Shown here piece by piece: positions 48,825-59,439 of a stretch of 64,000 nucleotides of DNA (its first letter is position 1; the number at the start of each line of letters is the position of its first letter). Position numbers and translations under genes: made by a program. The stretch covers positions 33,331,431-33,395,430 of the forward strand of contig OY754980.1 of the NCBI GenBank assembly GCA_963576475.1. The letters run 5' to 3'. This stretch comes from Molanna angustata. Its lineage: Eukaryota > Arthropoda > Insecta > Trichoptera > Molannidae. A model generated the notes under the pieces. It worked only from the letters and a program-made list of their open reading frames with translations, made no database searches and had not been told where the DNA came from.

Positions 48825-50216
48825 GTGTCCTACTATAGTAATAGAGGATCACAGCAGATAGCTGAGAGGGCGAGGGCGAGCCTTCGGCGTCTGAAATCCG
48901 GAACCACCCAGCTAAGGGACGGAAAACCCCTACAGAAAAACCCTGGCCCTCCTGGCAGGGGGTTGGGCAAGAGGCTAATAACCTCTTCCCGTAAAAAAGA
49001 CTACATTACGACACCAGAAGCTGAGCCTCGGACATCGATTAGCAACTGGACTGAACCTAGCAAACGGAAAATGGATTTAAGAATTGGCACATGGAATGTA
49101 AGGACTCTTTATAGAAGCGGAGCTCTTGGGGAACTGACTCGGGAGATGCAAAAGTACAGAGTGCACATAATGGCAGTGCAGGAGACTAGATTGCTGGGAA
49201 GTGAAACATTTGATACAAGAACCCACACAATATTGCATAGTGGTAGTGGCAATACTAGACATGAATTTGGAGTGGCTTTTGTTGTGGATAGAGATGTCAA
49301 GGGTAGCATTATAGGGTTTAAACCCATAAATGAGAGAATCTGTGTCCTTCGAATTAAGACTAGGTTTTTCAACCTTTCCATTGTAAATATACATGCAGAA
49401 ACAGAAGAAAAGGAGGACATTATAAAGGAGGCATTTTATCAGAAACTGGAACAGGTTTTTGATGCTATACCATCCAACGATATAAAAATGGTAATCGGTG
49501 ACTTTAATGCCAAGATAGGTAAAGAACCAATATATCAACACATTACTGGGATGAATAGCCTACATACGGAGAGCAACAATAATGGGCTGCGTTTAATTGA
49601 TTTTACTGCATCCAGAAACATGGTAATTTCCTCGACACAGTTTCCTAGAAAGGACATATTTAAACGAACTTGGACGTCCCCGAATGGAAGAAACCACAAC
49701 CAAATAGATCACATAACCATAGAGAGGAAAGGAGCGTCAAGCATCATGAATGTAAGAAGCTATAGAGGAGCAAACTGTGACTCCGACCATTATATGGTGG
49801 TGGCCACCTACAGAAGCCGCATATCTTCCAATAGACCTAAAAAGCACCAAACACTCCCAAAGATTAATACTGAGGCACTCAAAACTCCCGAAGGACTCGA
49901 GTTATATCACGGAACACTGAGACAAAGCCTACCAAGTAATCTAAGTGACACAGACTCCCGAGAAGCATTGGAGGCTGACTGGGACATGCTACGGAGCGCT
50001 ATGCTGAGTTCAGCCGAGGATAGTGTGGGCAACAGACCTAAAGAAAACAGAAATCCTTGGTTCGATGCAGAGTGTCGAGCTAGTATAGAAAATAAAAATA
50101 GGCTTAGAAGAGTGTATATAGAACGAGAAACCAGAGCAAAAAAAACAAGCATACGAGGAAGCAAGGAGAGAATCGAAAAAACTTCTGAGAAAGAAAAAGA
50201 GGGCATACATGAATAA
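48825..50216 (+). CDS. LINE apurinic-like endonuclease domain ORF, 463 aa
   Basis: Opens in frame and contains the APE-type endonuclease motifs in order: GTWNVRTLY (~92), VQETRLLG (~118), GDFNAKIG (~223), NQIDHITI (~286) and CDSDHYMVVATYR (~310), with the catalytic Asn, Glu, Asp and His visible. This domain nicks target DNA so that the RT can prime on it. The N-terminal 75 residues are basic and GC-rich in DNA. The frame ends at 50216 and the protein continues in a second frame at 50209 (MNNILLKVEKDF...), so one frameshift separates it from the RT. Confidence 0.85.
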   Translation: MSYYSNRGSQQIAERARASLRRLKSGTTQLRDGKPLQKNPGPPGRGLGKRLITSSRKKDYITTPEAEPRTSISNWTEPSKRKMDLRIGTWNVRTLYRSGALGELTREMQKYRVHIMAVQETRLLGSETFDTRTHTILHSGSGNTRHEFGVAFVVDRDVKGSIIGFKPINERICVLRIKTRFFNLSIVNIHAETEEKEDIIKEAFYQKLEQVFDAIPSNDIKMVIGDFNAKIGKEPIYQHITGMNSLHTESNNNGLRLIDFTASRNMVISSTQFPRKDIFKRTWTSPNGRNHNQIDHITIERKGASSIMNVRSYRGANCDSDHYMVVATYRSRISSNRPKKHQTLPKINTEALKTPEGLELYHGTLRQSLPSNLSDTDSREALEADWDMLRSAMLSSAEDSVGNRPKENRNPWFDAECRASIENKNRLRRVYIERETRAKKTSIRGSKERIEKTSEKEKEGIHE

Positions 50217-50511
50217 TATATTGCTGAAAGTAGAAAAGGATTTCACAGAAAATAATGTACGGGAAGCATATAGAGGAGTCAACATTTTTAAGAAAGGATT
50301 TAAGCCGAATACTACTCTATGCCGAGATACAAATGGTGACATCATAGCGGATGCTAACAAGATAAAGGACAGATGGATGGATTATTTTCAGCAGCTACTC
50401 AACCCACACGCAAACACAGGAAACCAGCCAACAGCAATTATACCACCAGAGGAAGATCAGGAGGTGAATCCACCAACCCTGACAGAAACAAAGCTAGCAA
50501 TAAAGAAGCTC
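50209..50511 (+). pseudogene. LINE linker between endonuclease and RT, broken
   Basis: Second frame continuing the LINE protein: NVREAYRGVNIFKKGFKPNT, DRWMDYFQQLLNPH, LTETKLAIKKL. It stops making sense at the insert after AGAAGCTC (50504-50511). Confidence 0.75.
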
Positions 50512-51323
50512 ATCGAGGGAGATCGCGATCCACTTCCACGCCGGCGACGCTATAGAGCTCATTGGCCCTGTTCACCACCGGACGCAGCCGCAACATCGGA
50601 CAAACACAAAATATCCACCATCCATCGGGTTAAACCACTGCCCCCGAGAATCCAACCACACACGTCAGGGCCTCCGATTGGTCTCGAAATCGGCCGCTAA
50701 GAACACTCCGTTTCAAGTCGGAGGGGCTTGTACCCCGACCCCTCTGTCCTCGTGTTGGCGTCCGAAGGTTCCGCGGGCTAACACCGGGGGCATCCGACGC
50801 AATCATCACCTGTCAGATTTGACGTCTAGTTGTCAACACAGGATGTCTGACCCGACGTCTGCGCCGGCGGTGTGCCCGAACCACACAACAACATTCGCCA
50901 CAGTTGACGAGTAACTGCCGAGCGAGACTAGAGGCGTCCGTCCTGCTCTTCTCTAAGTATAGAATGACGAGGGCACAACAGCGTCGGCCGCCCACCCCCG
51001 CCTTTACTGCCTGGGCCCTTAGAGCCGCAACCTAGGCTTATATCCCGACGCATCGGTCCTCGTGTTGGCGTCCGAAGGTTCCGCGGGCTAACACCGGGGG
51101 CATCCGACGCAATCATCACCTGTCAGATATGACGTCTAGTTGTCAACACAGGATGTCTGACCCGACGTCTGCGCCGGCGGTGTGCCCGAACCACACAACA
51201 ACATTCGCCACAGTTGACGAGTCACTGCCGAGCGAGACTAAAGGCGTTCGTCCTGCTCTTCTCTAAGTACAGAATTGACGAGGGCGCAACAGCGTCGGCC
51301 GCCCACCCCCGCCTTTACTGCCT
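50512..51323. mobile_element. GC-rich 812-bp insertion with 8-bp target duplication and two 310-bp direct repeats
   Basis: AGAAGCTC occurs at 50504-50511 and 51324-51331, exactly flanking the insert, and joining the flanks restores LINE context. From ~50740 the insert contains a block (CCTCGTGTTGGCGTCCGAAG ... CGTCGGCCGCCCACCCCCGC) repeated after 310 bp with few differences; each repeat ends GCCTTTACTGCC. ~57% GC against ~35% around it. No ORF of note, no terminal inverted repeat or poly-A seen. Class unknown; a dimeric non-autonomous element or solo retroelement tail is possible. Confidence 0.75.
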
Positions 51324-51334
51324 AGAAGCTCAAA

Positions 51335-52346
51335 AATAATAAGACACCCGGGGTGGATAATATCGCATCTGAACTGATAAAGTATGGCAGTGAACACCTA
51401 CATAGGTTACTTCATCAGCTAATAACTAAAATTTGGCGTATAGAAGAAATCCCTGAAGAATGGCAGCTGAGCATCATATGTCCAATACACAAAAAAGGAG
51501 ACAAACTCAAATGTGAAAATTATAGAGGCGTCTCACTATTAAGCACTGCATATAAAGTACTAACAATCATATTAAAAGAAAAGATAGAACACTATTCAGA
51601 AACTATCATAGGGGAATACCAAGCTGGGTTCAGAAGAAACTGATCAACTGTTCACAGTGAGACAGATACTGTCAAAATGCTGGGAGTTCGAAGTTGACGT
51701 ATACCAGCTATTTATAGACTTTAAACAAGCATATGACAGTATAAGTCGGGAAAAGCTCTACGAAATATTACTTGCTTTTAAAATTCCAACGAAGCTTGTA
51801 AGATTAGTGAAAACAACAATGAGTAGTACGAAATGCAAAGTCAAGATAGAGGGTGAGATGACTGAGGGGTTCTTAGTATCTCAAGGTCTTAAGCAGGGCG
51901 ATGGCTTGGCACCCACACTCTTCAATCTAGCCCTAGAGTATGTCATTAGGAAAACATCCGTAGACACCAGCTCCACTATACACTATAAGAGTAGCCAAAT
52001 AGTGGGTTATGCGGATGACCTTAATATTATGGGCAGATCCCTCGCAGCTATTCGAGAAGTAGGTCTGCAGATCAATAAAAATAAAACAAAAGCAATGAAA
52101 CAGACCAGAAGCGCAAACCGTTGGCAAGGAAACACAATACATTTGAAAGACAATTATGACTTTGAAACTGTTGAAGACTTTAAATACCTGGGTTCCACAA
52201 TCAACAAAGATAATGAGGACACAACAGAAATAAAAAACAGAATAACAACAGGTAACGGAGCATTCTTCTCTCTTCTACCGGTGTTCAAATCAATAAGTGT
52301 CCATAGAAAAACGAAAATCACGCTGTATAAAACCATTATAAAATAA
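51335..52346 (+). pseudogene. LINE reverse transcriptase region, frame-broken
   Basis: First part (51353-51643): NYRGVSLLSTAYKVLTIILK and YQAGFRR, ending in a stop caused by a small deletion. Second part (51657-52346): QLFIDFKQAYDSI, QGLKQGDGLAPTLFNLALEY, catalytic GYADDLNIM, then EDFKYLGSTINK. These are RT fingers/palm motifs in correct order. A stop at 52346 precedes another frame change. Confidence 0.85.
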
Positions 52347-52360
52347 ATAAAATTATTAGA

Positions 52361-52795
52361 ACAGTTGTAACATATGGATGTGAAGCATGGACACTTACAG
52401 CCAAATCTGCTGAAATACTGGACACGTTTGAGAGACGAGTGCTTCGTAGAATCCTAGGACCTGTGCCTGATGGTGACGCCTGGAGGATTAGATACAATAA
52501 TGAGCTGTATGCTATCTACAAAACTTCCAGGCTCTCTGTGCATGTCAGATTGAGCAGATTGAGATGGGCCGGACATGTACAGAGAATGCCACCACAGCGA
52601 ATACCAAAGAAAGTTCTGTGTGGACATCCAGGTGGAAGACGAAAGGTTGGAAGACCGCGGCTGCGATGGGAGGACGAAGTTGGAAGGGATGCTTCCCAAC
52701 TACTGCTAGTGCCGGGCAGTTGGAAAGTTGCTGCAGAAGATAGGAGAAGCTGGAGGCGAAGACTGACGGAGGCCAAGGCTCGATATGGGCTGTAG
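52361..52795 (+). pseudogene. LINE C-terminal region
   Basis: TYGCEAWTLTAKSAEILDTF, RVLRRILGPV, LRWAGHVQRMPPQRIPKKVL, GRRKVGRPRLRWEDEV, then a stop at 52795. Same end region as the fragments at 7553, 22621, 46085, 61855 and 63289, which belong to several related families. Confidence 0.82.
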
Positions 52796-53089
52796 CGCCA
52801 TTGAAGAGAGATTTGTATAATGATGTGAAGCCGTATATGTTAAAATAAATAAATAAATAAAAATGCCATCAAACCAAATTCGTCGAAAGTTTTTATATAC
52901 TTTTAATTTTGTTTACACTGACAGCGTTTACTATGTAGAATTCCATTTTTAAAATAAATTAAACACTTGTTTTTCTTTCTACATTTATTTTTACTCTCCA
53001 GAACGACCGTTTCGCCTGGTGAAGGCCTTTTCAACTGGTGAAGTACATGGTGTGGTTTTTTCTTATATACTATTACATTAGATGGAATT

Positions 53090-53530
53090 TATACAAAGCA
53101 AAAAAGGTGGGTGGTTGTTACAGTTTAAGAATTATATCCATTTCTAATCTCTTATTCTTACCTGAGAATTTTTACCTAATTGCAGCTGTGGGGAATTGTC
53201 ATCTTTGGGATATACCCACATTTATTGCCTAGGTATCTACTTACTAAATATGAGAAAAAATACACGTTGAAATAATATCTTATATTATGCATTAATTGCT
53301 TTGGGGTGGGTGGTTGTTACAGTTAAAATATTATATCTAGTCCTAAACAATTAGGTCGTGTTGCAGCTGTAGGGGATATTCATCTGTGGGATATACCCAC
53401 TTTTGGCAATCTAGGTACCCATTTACTGAACATATAAGATTAAACATATAAGATAAAATATACACTGAGATTATATCTAACTATACATTATACATTATTA
53501 GGTTTGAAAATATTAAGTAAAATATAAGTT
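53090..53530. repeat. Dispersed repeat family D, two tandem-like copies
   Basis: GGGTGGGTGGTTGTTACAGT starts both halves (53095 and 53304), each followed by a CATCTxTGGGATATACCCAC block and a CTAGGTAxCxAxTTACTxAA block. Related piece at 17930-18170. Confidence 0.65.
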
Positions 53531-53984
53531 TTTATATACATACTTGTCATAGTTAGATACCCAATAAATTATATTTTGTTTTAACATTTAGTTGATGGTG
53601 AACCTCATTGTTCATAATACATTACGTGATAACCCTGAAGTGAAATGAAACAATACAGGATATCGGTATAGTATATCTATGACAAAAATGCTAAGCCGTT
53701 TGTTATATTATGGTATTCAATGCTTTGAAAAACCAGGCACCATCATACATATAAGAGCTGTGTCAGAGAATAGAGCTCTCTGGGAGACATATCACACTCA
53801 GGTCGTCTGGATCACAGAGTAACAACCCCTAGATTTAAAATGTACCTACGACTACTCGTGATACGATTCTTATACCTACGTCTTTATCTTGTCTTAATTT
53901 TGAACATCTATAGAGCAGTACCTACCTACCTACTCCATCCTAATCCAATCTTAATTTATTTTATTTTAATACAAATATACCGCC

Positions 53985-54830
53985 GAAGGCCATTAACAAT
54001 TACAAGTTATTTATTTATTATTTATTATTTATTTACGGCAAATTGCCTTTTACAAACATGAACAACAATTAAGTACACACATTGAAATTACAAAATAAAA
54101 TAATAAAACTATCATAAACATAAAAGAAAAAGAAGGTACTGTAACAAAATTAGTAAATATAAAAAATAATATTAAGTGGAAAAAAAATACAATTTAAAAT
54201 AAAAGATATAGGTACTTAGGTTGAGACATAAAAATCATTAAAATATACTAAAATAATATACCTACGCACTTAGAAAAAAAAAGAAAAAATAATAATTATC
54301 ATAAAAAAAATTAAAAACTGTATAATTAAACAACAAAAATTTTATATAAAAATATAATAATAATGTAAAGAAAATAAAAGAACTATAAAAACAAACATAT
54401 GGGTACATACTTAGGAAAATAAAAACTAAATGATGAAACAAAACAAATAACAAAAAAAAATATATTATAATCACATTTATAGTATAATATTATACTATAC
54501 ATGCAAAGTAGGCAAGCAAAAAAAAAATGTATTGCAAATCTTAAAGAAAAAGAAAGAATCTAAATTACAGAAAATTTAAAAAATATCACATTTCAAACGA
54601 GATTACATTGTTAGCTGCGATTGACTGTTTTTTATAAAACATTGATGTTAGTTCGTATTTAAATTTGTGAAAGGAAGTGTTAAAATAATGAAATGACCGT
54701 GCATATATATTTCCCAAGTTCTGAATTCGATGTATTGGTGTATAATAGTGTGCTAAATTTGTAGTATTTTTACAATAGAATGGAAGATGATTTCTAGTTT
54801 TTCTATTAAGTTATACATAATACAAATAAT
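53985..54830 (-). mobile_element. Jockey-like LINE 3' fragment
   Basis: Minus strand: HYYTPIHRIQNLGNIYARSF and FHKFKYELTSM at 54780-54600, then an A-rich 3' UTR ending AAAAGGCAATTTGCCGTAAA and (TAAA)n at 54005-54035. The stretch 54060-54600 is almost pure A/T. Confidence 0.65.
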
Positions 54831-55293
54831 AATAATAATCACAGTCGATTGGAAAAAGATAATATGTACTTATTTAATCAAAATATAACTTACATAAAAA
54901 TAATAAAATATATAAATTTAAAAAAAGAACATTAGGCACATAAAATTGTTTCACATATGATATATTCTATACCCATTCAATATCAATTGCAAAAGACAGA
55001 AGAAGAAACAAATGTAATATAATGATTAACAAACAATTCCTGGCACCTGGTGCTAAAATAATGTGAGGTTAGGTATCACTAATGGAAAATATCACACTGA
55101 CAGATCATGTTAAGGGTCTTCTTCAGGGTGAGGGTGAAATGGAAGCATTTAAAGTACAACATTTTTTTTTATACTGTGTTTCCAAACTTGGGCCACTTTT
55201 CAAGCTGGGCCCTGCTGTTTCGTAACTACATCACTGGGCTCACTTCTATCTCTTATTTAGTGTAAATGGTCCTATTAAGAGGAATAGATTGGA

Positions 55294-55329
55294 ACGAAAC
55301 AAAGCAGTCTCTAGACTGCTTTGTTTCGT
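55294..55329. repeat. 36-bp perfect hairpin
   Basis: ACGAAACAAAGCAGTC / GACTGCTTTGTTTCGT, 16-bp arms, loop TCTA. Not obviously linked to a gene end. Confidence 0.8.
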
Positions 55330-55387
55330 AAAGCAACACATGACAACTATCAGTGTCCTTGAAATGATCCTTGATCATTAAACGGCG

Positions 55388-55740
55388 ATAGTGATGAGCA
55401 AATGCAAGACCAAGAACGGCCGGTCTTGTTTCTGTAAGTCTTGCAGGTCTTGTAACTATTACAAAAAAAAATCTGTTAAAATTCAGCAATTACAATAAAA
55501 TATGACAATAAACACCAATTTATATTATCATTTATTTCGAAAGTAGGTACGTAATTAATAGCTTACTTTTTGATTAAAAATAGATAAAATGGTAAATTGT
55601 TGCGAGATCGCAAGACTTTTGCAAGAGTCTTGCAAGACTCTCGATCTTGTAGAGCCTGGTCTTGGTCTTGAAGAAAAATGTGCGGTCTTTTTGCAAGTCT
55701 CGCAAGACCAAGACTTGCAACTTTTTGCTCATCACTAAAC
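55388..55740. mobile_element. Foldback DNA element, TIR TAGTGATGAGCAAA
   Basis: The left end TAGTGATGAGCAAATGCAAG is matched by the right end CTTGCAACTTTTTGCTCATCACTA. Inside, many inverted and direct copies of GCAAGACCAAG / CTTGCAAGTC. No ORF with a known domain. Resembles hAT-type MITEs, but no 8-bp target duplication was found. Confidence 0.6.
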
Positions 55741-56047
55741 ATTGTTTTAAAATTCCTCTTATTATTATGTAAGTTGGAACACCTTGTCACAACTCACCTC
55801 GTTTGTGAATTGGTTATAGGATTATTAACTTATAACTATTGATGTGATGTGCAATTTTAATTTATATGTATTATTTAATTTATATGTTGAATTTTAAAAG
55901 CATATCACATTCAAACAAAGGATGTGGGTTGGTTAGGTGATTATAATTATTGTCAAAGAATGATTTCATATTTTAATTTTACTCTCAAATTAGTAGATAC
56001 CTACAATGCCATAGGATATTGAGAGAGCATTTATAAGTTTAAATAAA

Positions 56048-56105
56048 TGAGAATGGCGCTCGGTTCTCTTTGCTTACCCCGTAAGAGACAAGGCGTGATG
56101 ATATT
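56048..56105 (+). mobile_element. LINE family F 3'-end fragment
   Basis: ATGGCGCTCGGTTCTCTTTG ... GAGACAAGGCGTGATGA; see 63263-63692. Confidence 0.55.
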
Positions 56106-56219
56106 TATAGGATATCCTAGGATTAACACTGATTTTTTAAACCTAACCTACAAAAGTTTGGTGAAAAGAGGTTGGTTAGATTTGTTAGACTGGCGTGAGC
56201 CAGTTGCATTAGGTATATA

Positions 56220-57498
56220 TTAGGTCCTTACATATGAAATTGGCGTTTTGTATGGGAGGAACATAAAGTCGATTTTTTTTAAATATAATATATTTATTTA
56301 ATCAAAGTATGTACCATTGCTATCTATGCACTTTTGCCATCTCATAGGTAGTTCATCGATCCCTTTACTAAAGAAACCATTCGGACGGGAATCAATAAAA
56401 TCTTTGAAGGCGGTTTGGACTGCCCCATCGGAGTTGAATTTTTGCCCTTGCAAGAAGTTATCCAAATTTTTGATAAAAAGGGTAATCTGATGGGGCAAGG
56501 TCCGGAGAATACGGTGGATGTCTTAGACATTCCAATTGTAGCTCCTCTAATTTGGTAGCCGTCTGTTGTGCAGTGTGTGGTCTAGCGTTATCATGAAGCA
56601 GCAGTGGCTTAGAGCGATTAACCAGCCTCGGTTGTTTAGCAGCTAGCTTTTCCATCATGGTTTGCAGTTGCTGACAATAGACATCTGCCATAATCGTCTG
56701 GCCAGATTTAAGAAAGCTGTAGTGAACTACACCAGCACTAGTCCACCAAACTCTCACAAGTAACTTTTTTGGAGTCAATTTTCGCTTGGGGCATGGTTTG
56801 GCTGGTTCGGCAGGGTTCAGCCTTTGTGATGAGCGCTTCCGATTATCGTACAGGATCCACTTTTTATCACAGTTAATGATTCGATTTAAAATCGCTTCAT
56901 TATTGTGCCGGTTGAGTAATGCAACGCAGCAGCAACGCGCGTTTGTTGATTTGCTTCACTCAATTCGTGAGGTACCCACCTTTCAAGCTTTTTCACCTTC
57001 CCAATTTGCTTCAAGTGGATTAAAACAGTTTTATCACTAGCACCGCAGTCAGCAGCTAACTCGGACGCGGTTTGCGATGGATCCGCTTCCACAATAGCCT
57101 TCAATTCTTCATTTTGGTCTCCGGCCGTCCACGGGGCTTGTTCTGCAGGTCGAAATTTCCAGAACGAAAACGTTGGAACCAAAAACGCACTGTGTTTTCT
57201 TTTGCAGTACCGTCGCTATACACATCATTAATCCTTCGAGCCGTTTCTGCAGCACTGGTGCCAAGCTGGAACTCGTACTCGTAAATAACGCGATATTTCA
57301 AGTTTTCCATTTTTTAAACCGAATGACGCAAAGAAAAAAAAAATTGAGGAAAAAACAAATGAATTATAATTTTCGAAACACAAATACATGAGTAAATAGC
57401 TGTGTAAATTTGAATTTGGAATTCCTAACCAAAGAGAAGATATTTGAGATGAAAGTTGACAGTACGGCAAAACGCCAATTTCATATGTAAGGACCTAA
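56220..57498 (-). mobile_element. Mariner transposon, cecropia/Hsmar1-like, complete ends
   Basis: 1279 bp with TIRs TTAGGTCCTTACATATGAAA TTGGCGTTTTG at both ends and TA target duplications at 56218-56219 and 57499-57500. The length equals that of typical mariners. It holds one transposase gene on the minus strand, now broken. The intact ends mean it could in principle be moved by a related transposase. Confidence 0.92.
56298..57310 (-). pseudogene. Mariner transposase, frame-broken
   Basis: Starts MENLKYRVIYEYEFQLGTSA at 57310 with a helix-turn-helix N-terminus (RFWFQRFRSG). Frames change near 57110, in the 56790-56890 region and near 56465-56500, so it is a pseudogene. Visible parts of the family: IGKVKKLERWVPHEL, RVWWTSAGVVHYSFL, LLHDNARPH (second catalytic Asp), HPPYSPDLAPSDY (third Asp, DD34D type) and the end RWQKCIDSNGTYFD, which is the C-terminus typical of this subfamily. 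Confidence 0.88.
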
Positions 57499-57764
57499 TA
57501 TCTAAAAAAAGAACTAAAATATTAAAATAAAATATGAAGATTGGTGTGAATACTATGTAGATAAACTGTCTGTACATGATGTGTCAAAAACAAAAACTGG
57601 TGTACAAACTAAGCTATCCATATTTATAGTATTGCAAAGTTGCCATATTATATAAAAAACAAAACGATCCAGGTACCTACCTACCCTTTATAGACCTTTA
57701 GGTGATACATTAAGGAAAACGGCGCTGTACAAATCCTCGCGTATTAATATTTATATTAAAAAGA

Positions 57765-57935
57765 ATGAATTTGTCCTTAAAACAAGAACATATACACCCT
57801 CATACATTCCCTAAATTATGCATAAATGCTTGTGCTATAGGTGAACGAAATCGGTCGTGGCAGGATTCGAACTCGCGACTACTGGATAACTAACCCAGCG
57901 CGCTAACCGCTCTGTTATCACCCATATAATAAATA
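57765..57935 (-). mobile_element. SINE family B, minus orientation
   Basis: Minus strand: GTCGCGAGTTCGAATCCTGC B box, CACAAGCATTTATGCATAAT body, end with CTTGTTTTAAGGACAAATTC. Confidence 0.82.
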
Positions 57936-58049
57936 GGTAAGTATATTATATTCATATTTCTACATATCTGTTCCCTGCACTGAGGGTTGTGGCTAACGCT
58001 TTACTCCTCACTACCAAGTCAGTCTACAAAGTATTCAAATTTTGTACCT

Positions 58050-58540
58050 ATGGAAAATTTTCAGCAATTTCATTAAATGAGTTCGTTAAATTATTTTTGA
58101 TTTAAATATTTTATTTTGATAACTTGATAATTATTCAATACTATTTAAATAAGTGACGTACATTTTAAGCTATTTGAAATTAAAAAAAAAAAAAATTCCT
58201 GAGCTTGGGGTCACTTTGAAATATTTGACAGTTAAAAAATGAGAAGCACTGATCAGATATCCTTTAAAATCTAATGGGGTCTAAGCGAGTATTTCTATTT
58301 GATTAACAATTTGGTAAAATTTGGAAAAAATCGTGTGAGTTTGTCTATAATCGATAAAGTAGAATAAAACCGCCGTACATAGTACACAGCACACACATAA
58401 ATACATTGTGATGAAACTTTCAGAATACAATCTCAGCCTGAACTAGTTAATAATCTGCAATTAAAAACTAGCCAAAAATTTGCAAATTCATAAATCTCCC
58501 TTTATCCCCTTGGGGCAGTGAGGAGTATATTTTTTTAGTC
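58050..58540 (-). repeat. Dispersed repeat family E, minus copy
   Basis: Reverse complement of much of 20975-21710: ATATCCTTTAAAATCTAATG, TCTAAGCGAGTATT, CAGAATACAATCTCAGCCTG, CCCCTTGGGGCAGTGAGGAG. Confidence 0.55.
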
Positions 58541-58567
58541 GGCATTAAATGACTCATATTTATTAGG

Positions 58568-58960
58568 TACTAGTTGCATGAAGCACATGAGATCCAACTG
58601 TCTATGACGATAGTATGCATAATTGAAGAATAGGTACCAAACTATAAACACAAATTAATAAATATTTTAAGATATTTTGTTTTCTTTATAAAACATGTAG
58701 GTATGTATGTCAGGATAGGATTGTATGGAGGTCAGACTGTTTTCCTGCCTTACAAATTGTATGAAACGATATCTTCACTAAATTCAATTTTTTACATAAA
58801 ATTTTTTTTCGATATTCGAACTGTCGATTTCTTCAAGAGAATTTATTTCGACAAAGCCTCTAAGTTGGTGTTTTTTGACTTTAAATTTGGAAAAAACCGT
58901 GAATAATATAGACGTATCGCGTATCTTGGCATGATATGTTGTTGATATAACTGTCAAAAA
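58568..58960. mobile_element. Family K element, strongly deleted copy
   Basis: Left end ACTAGTTGCATGAAGCACAT and right-end parts (CCTCTAAGTTGGTGTTTTTT) joined with loss of the middle and CA tract. Confidence 0.65.
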
Positions 58961-58974
58961 TTGCTATTGTGAAT

Positions 58975-59330
58975 CCTAAATGGCTAAACTCCTAATACCT
59001 AGACTCAAGATAACTTTTGGACAAAGAAATTTCCTGTATTTTGGAGTCAAATTATACAACGAACTACCTTTAACAGTAACTTAACAAAACAGTAACTTGA
59101 AAATATTTAAGCGAGACATTAAAATTTGGATCAAAAAAAGGGCAGAGACTATATTAAAAATAAATTAATCACCTGAACTCTGAAAATACTCCCATTGTTA
59201 TAAACCAAAACTGAAAACTAATAAGACATCTATACACTGTCTCAGAACAGGTTTTACCTAGTGAGGAAGTTTATGACAGTAGTAAAATATCTGGTAACTA
59301 TAATGTAACCTAATGTAAGTTAAATATATT
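58975..59330 (+). mobile_element. LINE C-terminal fragment
   Basis: Reads RLKITFGQRNFLYFGVKLYN then ELPLTVT and, after a break, LKIFKRDIKIWIKKRAE; similar to 36591-37262. Confidence 0.6.
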
Positions 59331-59439
59331 ATTATGCATATAAAAATTTTGTTACTAGATATAAGGAAAAAAGTGTATTATAAAAAAAACGAGTGGGTTG
59401 TGGCCAACACTAAACTCTCCACACCACAAATATTGACAA

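Larger units (their letters stand above)
48700..52850 (+). mobile_element. RTE-like LINE, near full length, frame-broken
   Basis: One element with endonuclease, RT and C-terminal region on the plus strand, ending with AGGCCAAGGCTCGATATGGG CTGTAGCGCC and an AAATAAATAAA tail (52843-52861). It is interrupted at 50512-51323 by a foreign GC-rich insert and has small frame breaks near 50209, 51641 and 52346. The 5' boundary is uncertain (GC-rich leader from about 48680). The end matches the 49-bp insert at 20864 and the fragment at 46085, so related copies have been active. RTE assignment rests on the endonuclease-RT order and the GRPRLRWEDEV-type end; a sequence search could place it elsewhere. 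Confidence 0.85.

Noticed and set aside
49077..49541. Minus-strand frames over 49.1-50.4 kb
   Set aside because: Antisense shadows of the LINE endonuclease ORF.
50512..51323. Bacterial contamination because of high GC
   Set aside because: Flanked by an exact 8-bp duplication within a LINE and internally repetitive; it behaves like an inserted element.
56220..57498. Functional mariner transposase
   Set aside because: At least three frame changes are needed to connect the conserved parts.
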